Shown: positions 7,372-15,343 of the stretch, piece after piece
Layout of the letters: each line of letters starts with the position of its first letter
Position numbering within the stretch: position 1 is the first letter of the stretch
DNA from: CAZSVI01 sp964610205
GTDB lineage: Bacteria; Bacillota; Clostridia; DSM-8532
DNA length: 21,313 bases
NCBI GenBank assembly: GCA_964610205.1
Contig: CAZSVI010000065.1
Location: 1 to 21,313 of the forward strand
Direction of reading: 5' to 3'
Translations under genes and position numbers: made by a program
Notes under the pieces: model-generated
The model's input: the letters and a program-made list of their open reading frames with translations, nothing else
Databases searched by the model: none
What the model was told of the DNA's origin: nothing

Positions 7372-7540
7372 CCTAAAATAAGCTTGCAAATAGGGAAAGA
7401 ATACATTAAAATTAAAAATTGCAGACTGCTTGTGAAAGATGGTATACAAATTCCGGCACGTTGGAGAAAAACAAAGACGGAGATTTTATTGAACTTCTTT
7501 CGCTTATGTAATGAATTAAATTAAAAAAGGAGTGAATGAT

Positions 7541-9151
7541 ATGATTTTGAATAACACGGGAATAAAAGATCAGAAGCCCTGGCAATCGGCAGGGTTTGAG
7601 CTTCCGGAATTCAATCGTGAAAAGGTAAGGAAGAATACTTTAGAAAACCCGGAATGGCTGCATTTTGGAGCAGGAAATATATTCAGAGGGTTTCCCGCTG
7701 TACTTCAGCAAAAACTTCTGAATGAAGGGAAGGCCGATACAGGAATTATTGTTTGCGAGGGTTATGATTATGAAATTATTGACAGGATCTATCTGCCTTA
7801 TGATAACCTAAGCGTATTAGTTGTACTTAAACCGGATGGAAATATGGAGAAGAAGGTTGTCTCCAGCGTTGTGGAAGCGCTTACAGCAGACACCGGCAAT
7901 ACAGTGGATTGGAAATCACTTGAGAGTATATTTAAAAATCCCTCATTAAAGATGGCCAGCTTTACGATTACCGAAAAAGGATACAACCTTACAAACGCAA
8001 AGGGCGAATACTATGGAGATGTAATAAAGGATTTCGAAAATGGCCCGGATCAACCGGTAAGTTTTATTGGGAAACTGGCGGCTTTGTGTTACAGACGGTA
8101 TAAAAACGAGGGTTATCCTCTTGCTTTGGTTAGTATGGATAACTGCTCTCATAACGGTACAAGGCTTTATGAGGCTGTGGATGCTTTTGCGTGTGCCTGG
8201 GCAGAACGCGGTCTTGTAGAAAAAGGATTTACTGAATACATTGAGAACCCGGATAAAGTATCCTTCCCCTGGAGCATGATTGATAAAATAACACCGCGTC
8301 CGGATTCCGGTGTAAGGGAAATGCTAGAAAAAGATGGTCTTGAAAGCACTGAAATTATTACTACTACAAAAAACACATATATTGCTCCCTTTGTTAACGC
8401 AGAAGAACCGCAATATCTGGTGGTTGAAAATATTTTCCCAAACGGACGTCCTGCATTGGAAGAAGCGGGAGTAATTTTTACCGACAGGGAAACAGTTGAT
8501 AAAGTGGAAAAAATGAAGGTATGCACATGTTTGAATCCACTTCATACCATGCTGGCTATTTATGGATGTTTATTAGGCTACAGGACAATTTACGAAGAAA
8601 TGAAGGATAAACAATTAAAAGCTTTTGCTGAAAAAATAGGTTATGTCGAGGGTTTGCCCGTGGTTGTAAATCCCGGCATTATAGATCCTGAAGGGTTTAT
8701 AAAAGAAGTTATTGAAGTAAGGCTTCCAAATCCTTTTGTTCCTGATACGCCTCAGAGAATAGCTACGGATACATCACAGAAGCTTGCAATCCGTTTCGGG
8801 GAAACTATCAAGGCATATGAAAAAAGAAGTGATTTAAGTTCTGAGGACTTAAAATATATACCTCTTGTTTTTGCCGGCTGGCTAAGATACCTGCTGGCTG
8901 TGGATGATACGGGAACTCCATTTGAATTAAGCCCTGATCCGTTAATGGATCATTTGAAGAAAATTGTCGGAGGCATTTCTCTTGGTGATATCAGCCAGTC
9001 CGAAAATAAACTGAAGCCGATTCTGTCCGATCCCTCAATTTTTGGGATTAACCTTTATGATGTCGGCCTCGCCGACAAGGTTCTGAATTACTTCAAAGAG
9101 CTTGCAGCAAGTAAAGGAGCAATCAGAGAAACACTAAAAAAATATCTTTAG
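7541..9151 (+). CDS. Mannitol dehydrogenase family oxidoreductase (fructuronate-reductase-like)
   Basis: This 536-residue NAD(P)-dependent polyol/uronate dehydrogenase starts at the ATG at 7541, eight bases after AAGGAG; a GTG at 7532 overlaps that ribosome site. The N-terminal Rossmann region begins LHFGAGNIFRGF. The middle carries SMIDKITPRP, the counterpart of the family's DRITP motif. The C-terminal domain has VEKMKVCTCLNPLHTMLA, which corresponds to the catalytic Lys plus N-x-x-H region; here NP replaces the more usual NG. The length fits the clostridial UxuB/mannitol dehydrogenase group. No hexuronate genes flank it, so whether it reduces fructuronate, tagaturonate or another keto-sugar is open. 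It appears to be a single-gene unit ending at a terminator (9171-9202). Confidence 0.9.
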   Translation: MILNNTGIKDQKPWQSAGFELPEFNREKVRKNTLENPEWLHFGAGNIFRGFPAVLQQKLLNEGKADTGIIVCEGYDYEIIDRIYLPYDNLSVLVVLKPDGNMEKKVVSSVVEALTADTGNTVDWKSLESIFKNPSLKMASFTITEKGYNLTNAKGEYYGDVIKDFENGPDQPVSFIGKLAALCYRRYKNEGYPLALVSMDNCSHNGTRLYEAVDAFACAWAERGLVEKGFTEYIENPDKVSFPWSMIDKITPRPDSGVREMLEKDGLESTEIITTTKNTYIAPFVNAEEPQYLVVENIFPNGRPALEEAGVIFTDRETVDKVEKMKVCTCLNPLHTMLAIYGCLLGYRTIYEEMKDKQLKAFAEKIGYVEGLPVVVNPGIIDPEGFIKEVIEVRLPNPFVPDTPQRIATDTSQKLAIRFGETIKAYEKRSDLSSEDLKYIPLVFAGWLRYLLAVDDTGTPFELSPDPLMDHLKKIVGGISLGDISQSENKLKPILSDPSIFGINLYDVGLADKVLNYFKELAASKGAIRETLKKYL

Positions 9152-9170
9152 GATATTTTAGTATCAATAT

Positions 9171-9202
9171 AAAAGCTCTCCTGGATATGGAGGGCTTTTA
9201 TA
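9171..9202 (+). terminator. Intrinsic terminator of the mannitol-dehydrogenase-family gene
   Basis: AAAAGCTCTCC (9171-9181) pairs with GGAGGGCTTTT (9189-9199) across a 7-nt loop, with one G-U pair, then ATATT. It lies 19 bp after the stop codon. Confidence 0.8.
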
Positions 9203-9476
9203 TTGGCCTGACTTGGTAACCTAAATCAAAGGATCCTACTTAATTAACAGCCCAATTAACATATGAAACAGTGTTAACAATGCGAAGTGTTGCAAATGCC
9301 TGTAGTGTTGTAATGGTCATAACACTGCTAACTTTTAGCTGTGGTGCTATCGGGAACACCTGCCGCAAAAAATAAGGATCCGGGAGTATATGGGAGTATT
9401 TTTATGAATTTGCCGCATAACCCGGCTTCAGGAGACTGAGACAAAGATGAAGCAGGGAGAGACTGCTATCCAACAT
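9203..9476. other. Gene-free stretch upstream of the amino-acid transporter, with short repeats
   Basis: No coding frame is convincing here. Three related direct repeats start GTGTT at 9271, 9287 and 9305, and two of them continue to an AATGC. They lie inside an 8-bp inverted repeat, CAGTGTTA (9269-9276) / TAACACTG (9320-9327). I do not recognise a T-box, lysine or other known riboswitch. Because the likely transcription start (about 9512) is downstream of all this, the repeats would act at DNA level, as regulator sites, if they act at all. Confidence 0.35.
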
Positions 9477-9505
9477 TTTACAAATACAGAATAATCGGCT
9501 ATAAT
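9477..9505 (+). promoter_or_regulatory. Promoter of the amino-acid ABC transporter operon
   Basis: TTTACA (9477-9482), a 17-nt spacer and perfect TATAAT (9500-9505) lie 80 bp before the binding-protein start. The predicted leader contains a small palindrome CTGCGCAG and a GAAAAA/GTTTTTC hairpin. Confidence 0.65.
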
Positions 9506-9584
9506 AAAGTGTCTGCGCAGAAAAAACTATGTTTTTCAGATTAAAGTTCTGAAGACTTTGCTTGAAATTTTAAGGAGGTTAATA

Positions 9585-10418
9585 ATGCGTTTATTAAAAA
9601 AAAGTTCCATTATAATATGTATAATGGTTGTGGTTGCTATTCTTACAACAGGTTGTCAGAGCAAAGGCTATGTTATAGGCGTTGCATTGGGAACAACCTT
9701 TCAGGATGCTGTAGAAGGGTTTGAGAAGGTTGCTGAAGTAAAAACACTTAAAGATGACAATATGACACTTCTTGAATTGTCCCAGGGACGGATAGATGGT
9801 GTGGTAAGTGACAGGCTGGTAGCACTGAATGCAATACAAAACGCCGGATATGACAATCTGGTATTGGCCGGGGATTTCATTTACGAGGAAGTTATAGCCA
9901 TTGCGATAAATGCAGATGATGATGCATTAAGGCAGGAAATAAACAAGGTTTTGGCGGAAATAATTGAGGACGGAACCTATGCCCAAATCAGTAAAAAATA
10001 CTTTGGAAGGGATATTCTTGAAGGAATTGATTATGGGATAACTTATGAGAATGATGAGGCTGCCGAAGATGATAGTCTGCAAAGAGTTCTGGATGCGGGT
10101 AAAATATCTTTTTCCATGAGCGGCGGATATCCTCCTTTTAACTATTATAATGATGATGATGAACTTACAGGATTTGATGTAGATATTGGGAAGGAAATTG
10201 CAAAACGCCTTGGAGTAACTTATACACCGGTGACAGCAGAATTTAGCGGCCTTCTGGAAGGACTCAGAGCCGGAAGGTTCGATGGAATTCTTGGAAGTAT
10301 GGCGATCACTCCCGTACGTGATGAGGTTGTTGACTTTACTAATCCGTACTATTATTCGGGAGCACAGCTTATCGTTAAGGAAGGATCAAAGATTAAAAGT
10401 GTGGATGACTTAAAATAA
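9585..10418 (+). CDS. Circularly permuted amino-acid-binding lipoprotein of an ABC transporter
   Basis: This 277-residue lipoprotein starts at the ATG at 9585 after AAGGAGG. The signal peptide ends in the lipobox LTTGC with Cys24. In ordinary SBP_bac_3 proteins the order is lobe I N-terminal part, then VDDLKGK-hinge, then VGVALGTT and lobe II, then the C-terminal EIIEDGTYAQISKKYFG. Here the mature protein begins at YVIGVALGTTF (residue 29 on), runs through lobe II and EIIEDGTYAQISKKYFGRDI, crosses an acidic linker (about 155-170), and only then gives SLQRVLDAGKISFSMSGGYPPFNYY, GFDVDIGKEIAKRLG and ITPVRDEVVDFTNPYY, stopping exactly at SVDDLK. Both halves are complete and carry the expected ligand motifs, so the protein may well be functional. 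It is followed by permease and ATPase genes. The ligand is probably a polar amino acid or cystine. Confidence 0.9.
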   Translation: MRLLKKSSIIICIMVVVAILTTGCQSKGYVIGVALGTTFQDAVEGFEKVAEVKTLKDDNMTLLELSQGRIDGVVSDRLVALNAIQNAGYDNLVLAGDFIYEEVIAIAINADDDALRQEINKVLAEIIEDGTYAQISKKYFGRDILEGIDYGITYENDEAAEDDSLQRVLDAGKISFSMSGGYPPFNYYNDDDELTGFDVDIGKEIAKRLGVTYTPVTAEFSGLLEGLRAGRFDGILGSMAITPVRDEVVDFTNPYYYSGAQLIVKEGSKIKSVDDLK

Positions 10419-10441
10419 TTTTAAAAACAGGCATGATTTAT

Positions 10442-10465
10442 CACCGGAGGATTTATCCTCCGGTG
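10442..10465 (+). terminator. Perfect hairpin after the binding-protein gene
   Basis: CACCGGAGGAT and ATCCTCCGGTG form a perfect 11-bp stem around TT, 23 bp after the stop. Only a broken T-run (TTGGTCTGTTT) follows. It may therefore be a partial terminator or a 3'-protecting hairpin that keeps binding-protein mRNA above permease and ATPase levels, as in many binding-protein operons. Confidence 0.6.
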
Positions 10466-10757
10466 TTGGTCTGTTTAATTTCAAATACTGCTGAAAAGAA
10501 AAATTTGGGTATTTTTTAGAAAGCAACCTTACGGAGTGAGGCATGGAGTGGCACAGCAGTTTATTTTATCAAATGCTCCAAGACACCTGCCTCTATAAGC
10601 GGGGGATAAACCGATTTTTTCCATAGTGGTGGGTTCAGTCCCTCACTGATGGGGCCTTTGATAAAATGCTCGCAGCGCGTTTCGGCGCGCAATTTGCTCA
10701 AGCGCTCATTGAAAAATTGCTTAGCTTTAGCAATAAAATTACACGCAGAATTATGAT
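10466..10757. repeat. Structured, gene-free insert between binding protein and permease
   Basis: About 290 nt without a convincing gene, rich in secondary structure. ATTTTATCAAA (10563-10573) and TTTGATAAAAT (10657-10667) form an 11-bp inverted repeat around an 83-nt core. The core has CCTGC/GCGGG pairing through a G-U (which favours a plus-strand RNA) and a CCC/GGG hairpin near 10640-10654. Then come GCGCG/CGCGC near 10675-10692 and TTGCT/AGCAA near 10717-10733. A decayed IS200/IS605-type end or a MITE is one reading, a structured intercistronic RNA another. I cannot decide between them. Confidence 0.35.
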
Positions 10758-10772
10758 TTGGGGGGTAAATGT

Positions 10773-11465
10773 TTGCAGGAATTCATAAAATCATTTGAAT
10801 GTTATGATCTGACTATTATATATGAAAAGTTTTGGGTATTTTTACCCGCTGCGGCAGATACTTTAAAGATTTCGGCTGCCGCCATCCTGGTTGGTTTGGT
10901 ATTGGGGCTTATTGTAGCTGTTATGAAGCTGTCTCCGTATAAAGTGTTTCAGATACCGGCCAATTTATACATAGGAGTTATCAGAGGTACTCCTATTCTT
11001 CTGCAGTTGTTTATTTTGTATTACGGTATTACCGGTATCATTAAGCTGGATAATTATCCTGCGGCTGTGATTGCCTTTGGAGTCCATAATGCGGCATATA
11101 TTGCTGAAATATTCAGAGGAGCAATCGTTTCCGTTGATATTGGACAGCAGGAGGCTGCCCGTTCACTTGGTATGACCAAAGCTCAGGCCTTTCGCCGGAT
11201 AGTATTTCCGCAGGCATTCAAGAGGGCCGTACCTCCATTGGGGAACCAGTTCATCATTGCTACAAAGGATTCTTCTCTGGCCAGTGCTATCTCCATCCGG
11301 GAATTGTTATTGAAGTCACAGCAATTGGGTGCGTCTACGTATCACTTTTTAGAATATCTGATTATTGCGGGCATCTATTATCTGGTGATATCCACTTCCC
11401 TTGGATACATTGTTCACCGGCTTGAAAGAAGGCTGGCGGTCAGCGACAGGGAGGTACAGGTATGA
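10773..11465 (+). CDS. Polar amino-acid ABC transporter permease (HisM/GlnP family)
   Basis: This inner-membrane permease has about 230 residues from the TTG at 10773. GGGGGT lies about seven bases upstream; the TTG at 10758 overlaps that site, and the ATG at 10769 is out of frame. Several hydrophobic segments are visible, the first around TLKISAAAILVGLVLGLIVAV. The cytoplasmic coupling loop EAARSLGMTKAQAFRRIVFPQA is the EAA motif of this family, and GTPILLQLFILYYG is the conserved early segment. The gene overlaps the ATPase gene by 4 bp (ATGA). Such permeases usually homodimerise with two copies of the ATPase. It probably partners the permuted binding protein encoded just upstream. Confidence 0.93.
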   Translation: MQEFIKSFECYDLTIIYEKFWVFLPAAADTLKISAAAILVGLVLGLIVAVMKLSPYKVFQIPANLYIGVIRGTPILLQLFILYYGITGIIKLDNYPAAVIAFGVHNAAYIAEIFRGAIVSVDIGQQEAARSLGMTKAQAFRRIVFPQAFKRAVPPLGNQFIIATKDSSLASAISIRELLLKSQQLGASTYHFLEYLIIAGIYYLVISTSLGYIVHRLERRLAVSDREVQV

Positions 11466-12208
11466 CAAAAAGAAGTATTCAGGAAATGATTCGTCTGGAG
11501 CGTATTTATAAAAGCTTTGGAAAATTGAATGTGTTAAATGGTGTAGACTTAACCGTTTATGAAGGTGAAGTGGTTGTTCTGATAGGACCCAGCGGTTCGG
11601 GCAAGAGTACTTTGCTGCGTTGCATTAATTTTTTGGAACGGGCTCAAAAAGGTGAAGTATATATCCATGGCAACAGGGTAAAAAAGAATGAAAAAGCTAT
11701 TAATGAAATGCGGCAGAGGGTGGGTATGGTTTTTCAACACTTTAATTTGTTTCCGCATATGACGGTTCTTGGGAACGTAGTTGAAGGTCCTGTACAGGTT
11801 AAGGGGATTTCTAAAAAAGAAGCTATTGAAACCGCGGAAACTATTCTTGAAAAGGTGGGGCTTCTGGATAAGAAAGATCAGTATCCGTCAATGCTTTCAG
11901 GAGGGCAGAAACAACGTGTTGCCATTGCGCGTGCACTTGAAATGAAACCGGATGTAATGCTGTTTGATGAACCTACGTCGGCGTTGGATCCGGAATTGGT
12001 GGGTGATGTGCTGGAAGTAATGAAAAACCTGGCAAGAGAAGGAATGACCATGGTTGTTGTTACTCATGAAATGGGATTTGCCAGAGAAGTTGCGGATCGG
12101 GTTCTGTTTATGGATGAAGGCAATATTATAGAAGAAGGAACTCCGGAAAAAGTCTTTGATAATCCAACAGAACTGAGAACAAAAGCATTTTTGAGCAAAA
12201 TACTATAG
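11462..12208 (+). CDS. Polar amino-acid ABC transporter ATPase (GlnQ/HisP family)
   Basis: This 248-residue ATPase is complete: Walker A GPSGSGKST (43-51), Q-loop VFQHFNLFPHMTV, signature LSGGQKQRVAIARAL, Walker B VMLFDEPTSALDPE and H-loop VVVTHEMGFA. These are the diagnostic residues of amino-acid importers. It starts within the permease stop (4-bp overlap) and ends before a bidirectional terminator at 12276-12303. An alternative ATG at codon 9 (MIRLERIYKSFG) would match the usual family N-terminus, but the ATGA overlap supports the longer form. It energises uptake together with the permease and the permuted binding lipoprotein. Confidence 0.95.
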   Translation: MTKRSIQEMIRLERIYKSFGKLNVLNGVDLTVYEGEVVVLIGPSGSGKSTLLRCINFLERAQKGEVYIHGNRVKKNEKAINEMRQRVGMVFQHFNLFPHMTVLGNVVEGPVQVKGISKKEAIETAETILEKVGLLDKKDQYPSMLSGGQKQRVAIARALEMKPDVMLFDEPTSALDPELVGDVLEVMKNLAREGMTMVVVTHEMGFAREVADRVLFMDEGNIIEEGTPEKVFDNPTELRTKAFLSKIL

Positions 12209-12275
12209 AGAACATGGTTAACTTAACTTGCTGTAAAGTACTTAATCAGTAGTCAGATAAAGAATTATGCATAAT

Positions 12276-12303
12276 AAAAAGCCGCAAGAAACTGCGGTTT
12301 TTT
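12276..12303. terminator. Bidirectional intrinsic terminator between convergent genes
   Basis: AAAAAGCCGCA (12276-12286) pairs with TGCGGTTTTTT (12293-12303) around a 6-nt loop, with one G-U pair. Both strands end in a T-tract, so it can stop the amino-acid transporter operon from the left and the small membrane-protein gene from the right. It touches that gene's stop codon. Confidence 0.8.
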
Positions 12304-12466
12304 ATACATTTAACCATTCACTGATGTATGGTATTTGTATATCGGTAAACATTAATAGGCCCATGATTACAAGAAAAAATATAATTAAAACAACAAGAAC
12401 AGTCAGTAAAAATTTAGGAACCCATCTCCTTTTCCTTTTTACGTATGTTATTCCGGAAATTCTCAT
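12302..12466 (-). CDS. Small single-pass membrane protein (54 residues)
   Basis: The frame starts at the ATG at 12466 on the minus strand, six bases after a perfect GGAGG, and ends in TAA at 12304-12302. The protein is a basic N-terminus (residues 1-18, with KRKRRW), one strong hydrophobic helix (about 19-40, FLLTVLVVLIIFFLVIMGLL) and a short tail, TDIQIPYISEWLNV. By the positive-inside rule the N-terminus is cytoplasmic and the tail outside. It is monocistronic and shares a bidirectional terminator with the amino-acid transporter operon. I recognise no family. The strong ribosome site, the typical topology and the matching terminator are the case for it being real. Confidence 0.65.
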   Translation of the reverse strand: MRISGITYVKRKRRWVPKFLLTVLVVLIIFFLVIMGLLMFTDIQIPYISEWLNV

Positions 12467-12752
12467 TCTTAACCTCCATCTGTTTTCTATTATACATTAT
12501 GAGTCTAAAAAGCCTACTATTATTATATTTTTTCTATAAGTAATTGTAAAGCCATTGATGTTTTTTTTGCATAAATGCTAAAGAACCTGAGCAGCTAAAA
12601 AAGTTCGGCATCAGTGGGGTGCCCATGATGCACTGGAAAATTGGCGCTATTAGGAATATATATAAATTTATGGTATTATTATACCTTACATGTTACAAAA
12701 ATAAAATGTGCACGCTCACTGACTACTTTGATTGAAGCCGAAGGCTTCGGTA
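12467..12752. other. Divergent gene-free region between small membrane gene and regulator gene
   Basis: No gene is seen. The left end should hold the promoter of the minus-strand small gene; TATAAT on the minus strand near 12495-12500 is a good -10 with no clear -35. GCATCA/TGATGC (about 12609-12632) is a 6-bp hairpin of unknown meaning. The right end holds the palindrome before the response-regulator promoter. Confidence 0.3.
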
Positions 12753-12761
12753 TGATATAAT
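12734..12761 (+). promoter_or_regulatory. Extended -10 promoter and palindrome before the two-component genes
   Basis: TG-A-TATAAT (12753-12761) is a perfect extended -10 element 36 bp before the response-regulator start. Where a -35 box would lie there is instead a dense palindrome, GAAGCC-GAA-GGCTTC (12734-12748), overlapping CCGAAG-G-CTTCGG (12738-12750). Its position suits an operator or activator site, but that is inference. Confidence 0.55.
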
Positions 12762-12797
12762 ACAAGTAAGATAAAATTTTATGGTCTGGTGTAACAT

Positions 12798-13541
12798 ATG
12801 TATAAGCTTCTGATTGTAGATGATGAATATCAGATAAGAAACGGTTTGGCTAATTATTTTCCCTGGGAGGAATATGGTTTTGTGGTTGTCGGCAGTTTTG
12901 AAAATGGTATTCAAACCCTGGAGTTTATTTTAAAAAATCCTATTGATGTTTTATTAACAGATATTAAAATGCCATTTATGAATGGAATTGAACTTGTAAA
13001 AAATATACGGGATTTAGAAATGAGTATTAAAATTGTTTTTCTAAGCTCGTATAAAGAATTTGAATATGCACAACAAGCATTACAGTATGGTGTTCATAAT
13101 TATGTTTTAAAGCCTACAAACTATAAGGAATTGGGAAGAGTATTTTTATCAATTAAGGAACACCTTGATAAAGAAAGCTGTAAACAATGGGATTGCTTGG
13201 AAACCGGTAACAGTGAGTTAAGTTATTACGAAAAAGTTATTAACAGGGTAAGGCAATATATATATATAAACTATAGGGAAGCTTCCATAGAAAAAGCTGC
13301 AAGAATAATTTCCATTAGTCCGAATTACTTAAGTAAACTTTTTAAAGACATTGAAGGGTGTTACTTTTCAGACTTTTTACTTAATACTAGGATGCGGGAA
13401 GCAGTAAAACTACTTGAAGATGTTAAGCTTAAAATATATGAAGTAAGCGAGAGGGTTGGGTATAGTAATGCAAAAAATTTTACACGCGCATTTAAGAACT
13501 ATTATAAAAAAACTCCTATGGAATACAGGAGAAAATCCTAA
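12798..13541 (+). CDS. YesN-type response regulator with AraC-family output domain
   Basis: This 247-residue cytoplasmic regulator has a receiver domain (residues 1 to about 120) with acidic pocket Asp8/Asp9, phospho-acceptor Asp55 (LLTDIKMP) and Lys105 (LKPTN). The C-terminal part (about 145-247) is an AraC-type double HTH: IEKAARIISISPNYLSKLFK is the first, and IYEVSERVGYSNAKNFTRAFKNYY with the PMEYR ending is the second. The start at 12798 lacks a good ribosome site but fits the receiver N-terminus. The histidine-kinase gene follows after 2 bp. Such pairs usually switch on a neighbouring carbohydrate ABC operon, here the convergent operon ending at 15542. Confidence 0.93.
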   Translation: MYKLLIVDDEYQIRNGLANYFPWEEYGFVVVGSFENGIQTLEFILKNPIDVLLTDIKMPFMNGIELVKNIRDLEMSIKIVFLSSYKEFEYAQQALQYGVHNYVLKPTNYKELGRVFLSIKEHLDKESCKQWDCLETGNSELSYYEKVINRVRQYIYINYREASIEKAARIISISPNYLSKLFKDIEGCYFSDFLLNTRMREAVKLLEDVKLKIYEVSERVGYSNAKNFTRAFKNYYKKTPMEYRRKS

Positions 13542-13543
13542 AT

Positions 13544-15343
13544 ATGAGTATATTTTTTAATAAAATTACTGTTTTGTTTAAAAATAAAAATCTGTTTTTT
13601 ATAAAATACTTTTTAGTGTTTTCTATCCCGTTAATAGTATCATTACTTATACTATTCACATCTTCTATATTCACGTATTCCCAGTATGTTGAAAAAGAAA
13701 TATCAAAAAACACAGTAAGTATGCTTAATCAGACAATAGAAAACGTAGATTTTTTATTTCATACGGCAGAATCCCTTAATCTAAATTTCAGTACCAATCC
13801 GGAAATAACCAATACTTTAAAAAAGATTTTAATAAAAAAAGAAATGGATTATGATGATTTTGTACTTCTAACAGTAATAAAAAGTTTTATATCATCCTCT
13901 GTAAATTCCACATTGTATCTGGATTCCATATATATATATTTCGACATTTCTGATGAAAATTATATTTCAACAGTTGTAAACGGTACAGTGCAAATTAAAC
14001 ATTCTCTTGATACATCATGGTATTTGAGTTATAAAACACATGATAAGAATGAAATGACATGGTCGGAATTAAGAAAAGTTAAGAAATATGAGTTTGAAAA
14101 TGAGTCTAAAGAAGTTATAACGGTTTACAGACGATTAACTACAGGTGGCGTTATAGTCTTAAATATTAAATCAGAATATATAAAAAATCAGTTAAACAAG
14201 TTTACCATATTTCCAAAGCAACAATTGCTACTTTTAGATAAAAATAATAATCTAATTAATAGAAATGATAATGAGAATTTATTCAGTATAAATAAAAACG
14301 ATCTGGAAAGGATAATAAATAACAGGAATCAATATTTTAAAGAAACTATTAACCGCAAAAGATATATTATTTCAAAAATTAATTCTGAAAAATATGATTG
14401 GAAATTTGTTTCTATAATACCTGAGGAGGTACTATACAGCGGTTTGTTAAATTTAAAAATAGTAACCATAATAATGGTTTTAACTTCCTTGTTCCTGGGG
14501 CTTGTTTTAGCATATTATATTACTATAAGGAATTATAAACACATTGATAATATTATTAAAATTATCGATTCGGGCAAAGATGAAAAATGCAGTTTTGAAG
14601 AAATAAATGTTCCTGTTAAAAATCACTATGAGTATATTGAAAAAAGAATAATAGCAAGTTTTGTTGAAGAAAACAAGTTGAAATTCCAGTTGGCAGAAGA
14701 TAAATATGCACTTAAAGCAATTGAATTAAAAGCATTAAGAGCGCAAATCAATCCTCATTTTTTACTTAATACGCTTGAAACCATAAATTGGAATATAATA
14801 AGTATTTGTAAAAAACCGACACCCGCAAATATGGCTATAAATTGCCTTGCAGGAATATTAAAATATTCTCTTGATAATTCAAAAGATGGAACTATACTGG
14901 AAGAAATTGAGCATACGAAGAACTATATTGAGATTCAGATGTTTAGGTATCATGAAAAATTTGATGTTGAATGGAAGTATAATGAACAATTAACTCAATA
15001 TAAAATCATTAAGTTTGTATTTCAGCCATTGATAGAAAATTGTATTTATCACGGTATAAACGAAAAAGAGGGAAAAGGATATATAAGGATAGAATTGTTA
15101 AAAGATTATTCTAATATTAGAATAATAATAAGTGATAATGGAAAAGGAATACGAGAAGAAAAGCTTGAAGAAATACGAAGAACACTAAAAGACCCTCCTA
15201 AAAATTTTTCTGAGCATATAGGCCTTCTTAACACTAATAAGAGATTAAAGCTTGAGTATGGAGAAGAATATGGTATAAGCATAACAAGCATGTTTAATTT
15301 TGGAACTCACATATATATAGATATTCCTGCTATAAAAAAATAA
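13544..15343 (+). CDS. YesM-type sensor histidine kinase
   Basis: This 599-residue membrane kinase has TM helix 1 at about 19-45, an extracellular sensor region of about 255 residues (probably Cache-like), TM helix 2 at about 303-326 and a linker. It is followed by the His_kinase domain with phospho-acceptor His405 (QINPHFLLNTLETINWN). The ATPase domain shows the N-box FQPLIENCIYHGI (about 494-505) and G1 box DNGKGI (531-536). It starts 2 bp after the response regulator and is surely co-transcribed. The sensor ligand is unknown; the convergent sugar operon suggests a saccharide, directly or through its binding protein. The coding sequence is very AT-rich compared with genes left of 12 kb. Confidence 0.94.
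   Translation: MSIFFNKITVLFKNKNLFFIKYFLVFSIPLIVSLLILFTSSIFTYSQYVEKEISKNTVSMLNQTIENVDFLFHTAESLNLNFSTNPEITNTLKKILIKKEMDYDDFVLLTVIKSFISSSVNSTLYLDSIYIYFDISDENYISTVVNGTVQIKHSLDTSWYLSYKTHDKNEMTWSELRKVKKYEFENESKEVITVYRRLTTGGVIVLNIKSEYIKNQLNKFTIFPKQQLLLLDKNNNLINRNDNENLFSINKNDLERIINNRNQYFKETINRKRYIISKINSEKYDWKFVSIIPEEVLYSGLLNLKIVTIIMVLTSLFLGLVLAYYITIRNYKHIDNIIKIIDSGKDEKCSFEEINVPVKNHYEYIEKRIIASFVEENKLKFQLAEDKYALKAIELKALRAQINPHFLLNTLETINWNIISICKKPTPANMAINCLAGILKYSLDNSKDGTILEEIEHTKNYIEIQMFRYHEKFDVEWKYNEQLTQYKIIKFVFQPLIENCIYHGINEKEGKGYIRIELLKDYSNIRIIISDNGKGIREEKLEEIRRTLKDPPKNFSEHIGLLNTNKRLKLEYGEEYGISITSMFNFGTHIYIDIPAIKK

Noticed and set aside
9203..9476. Possible riboswitch upstream of the amino-acid transporter
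   Set aside because: No lysine, glycine, T-box or other known consensus seen, and the likely transcription start lies downstream of this stretch.
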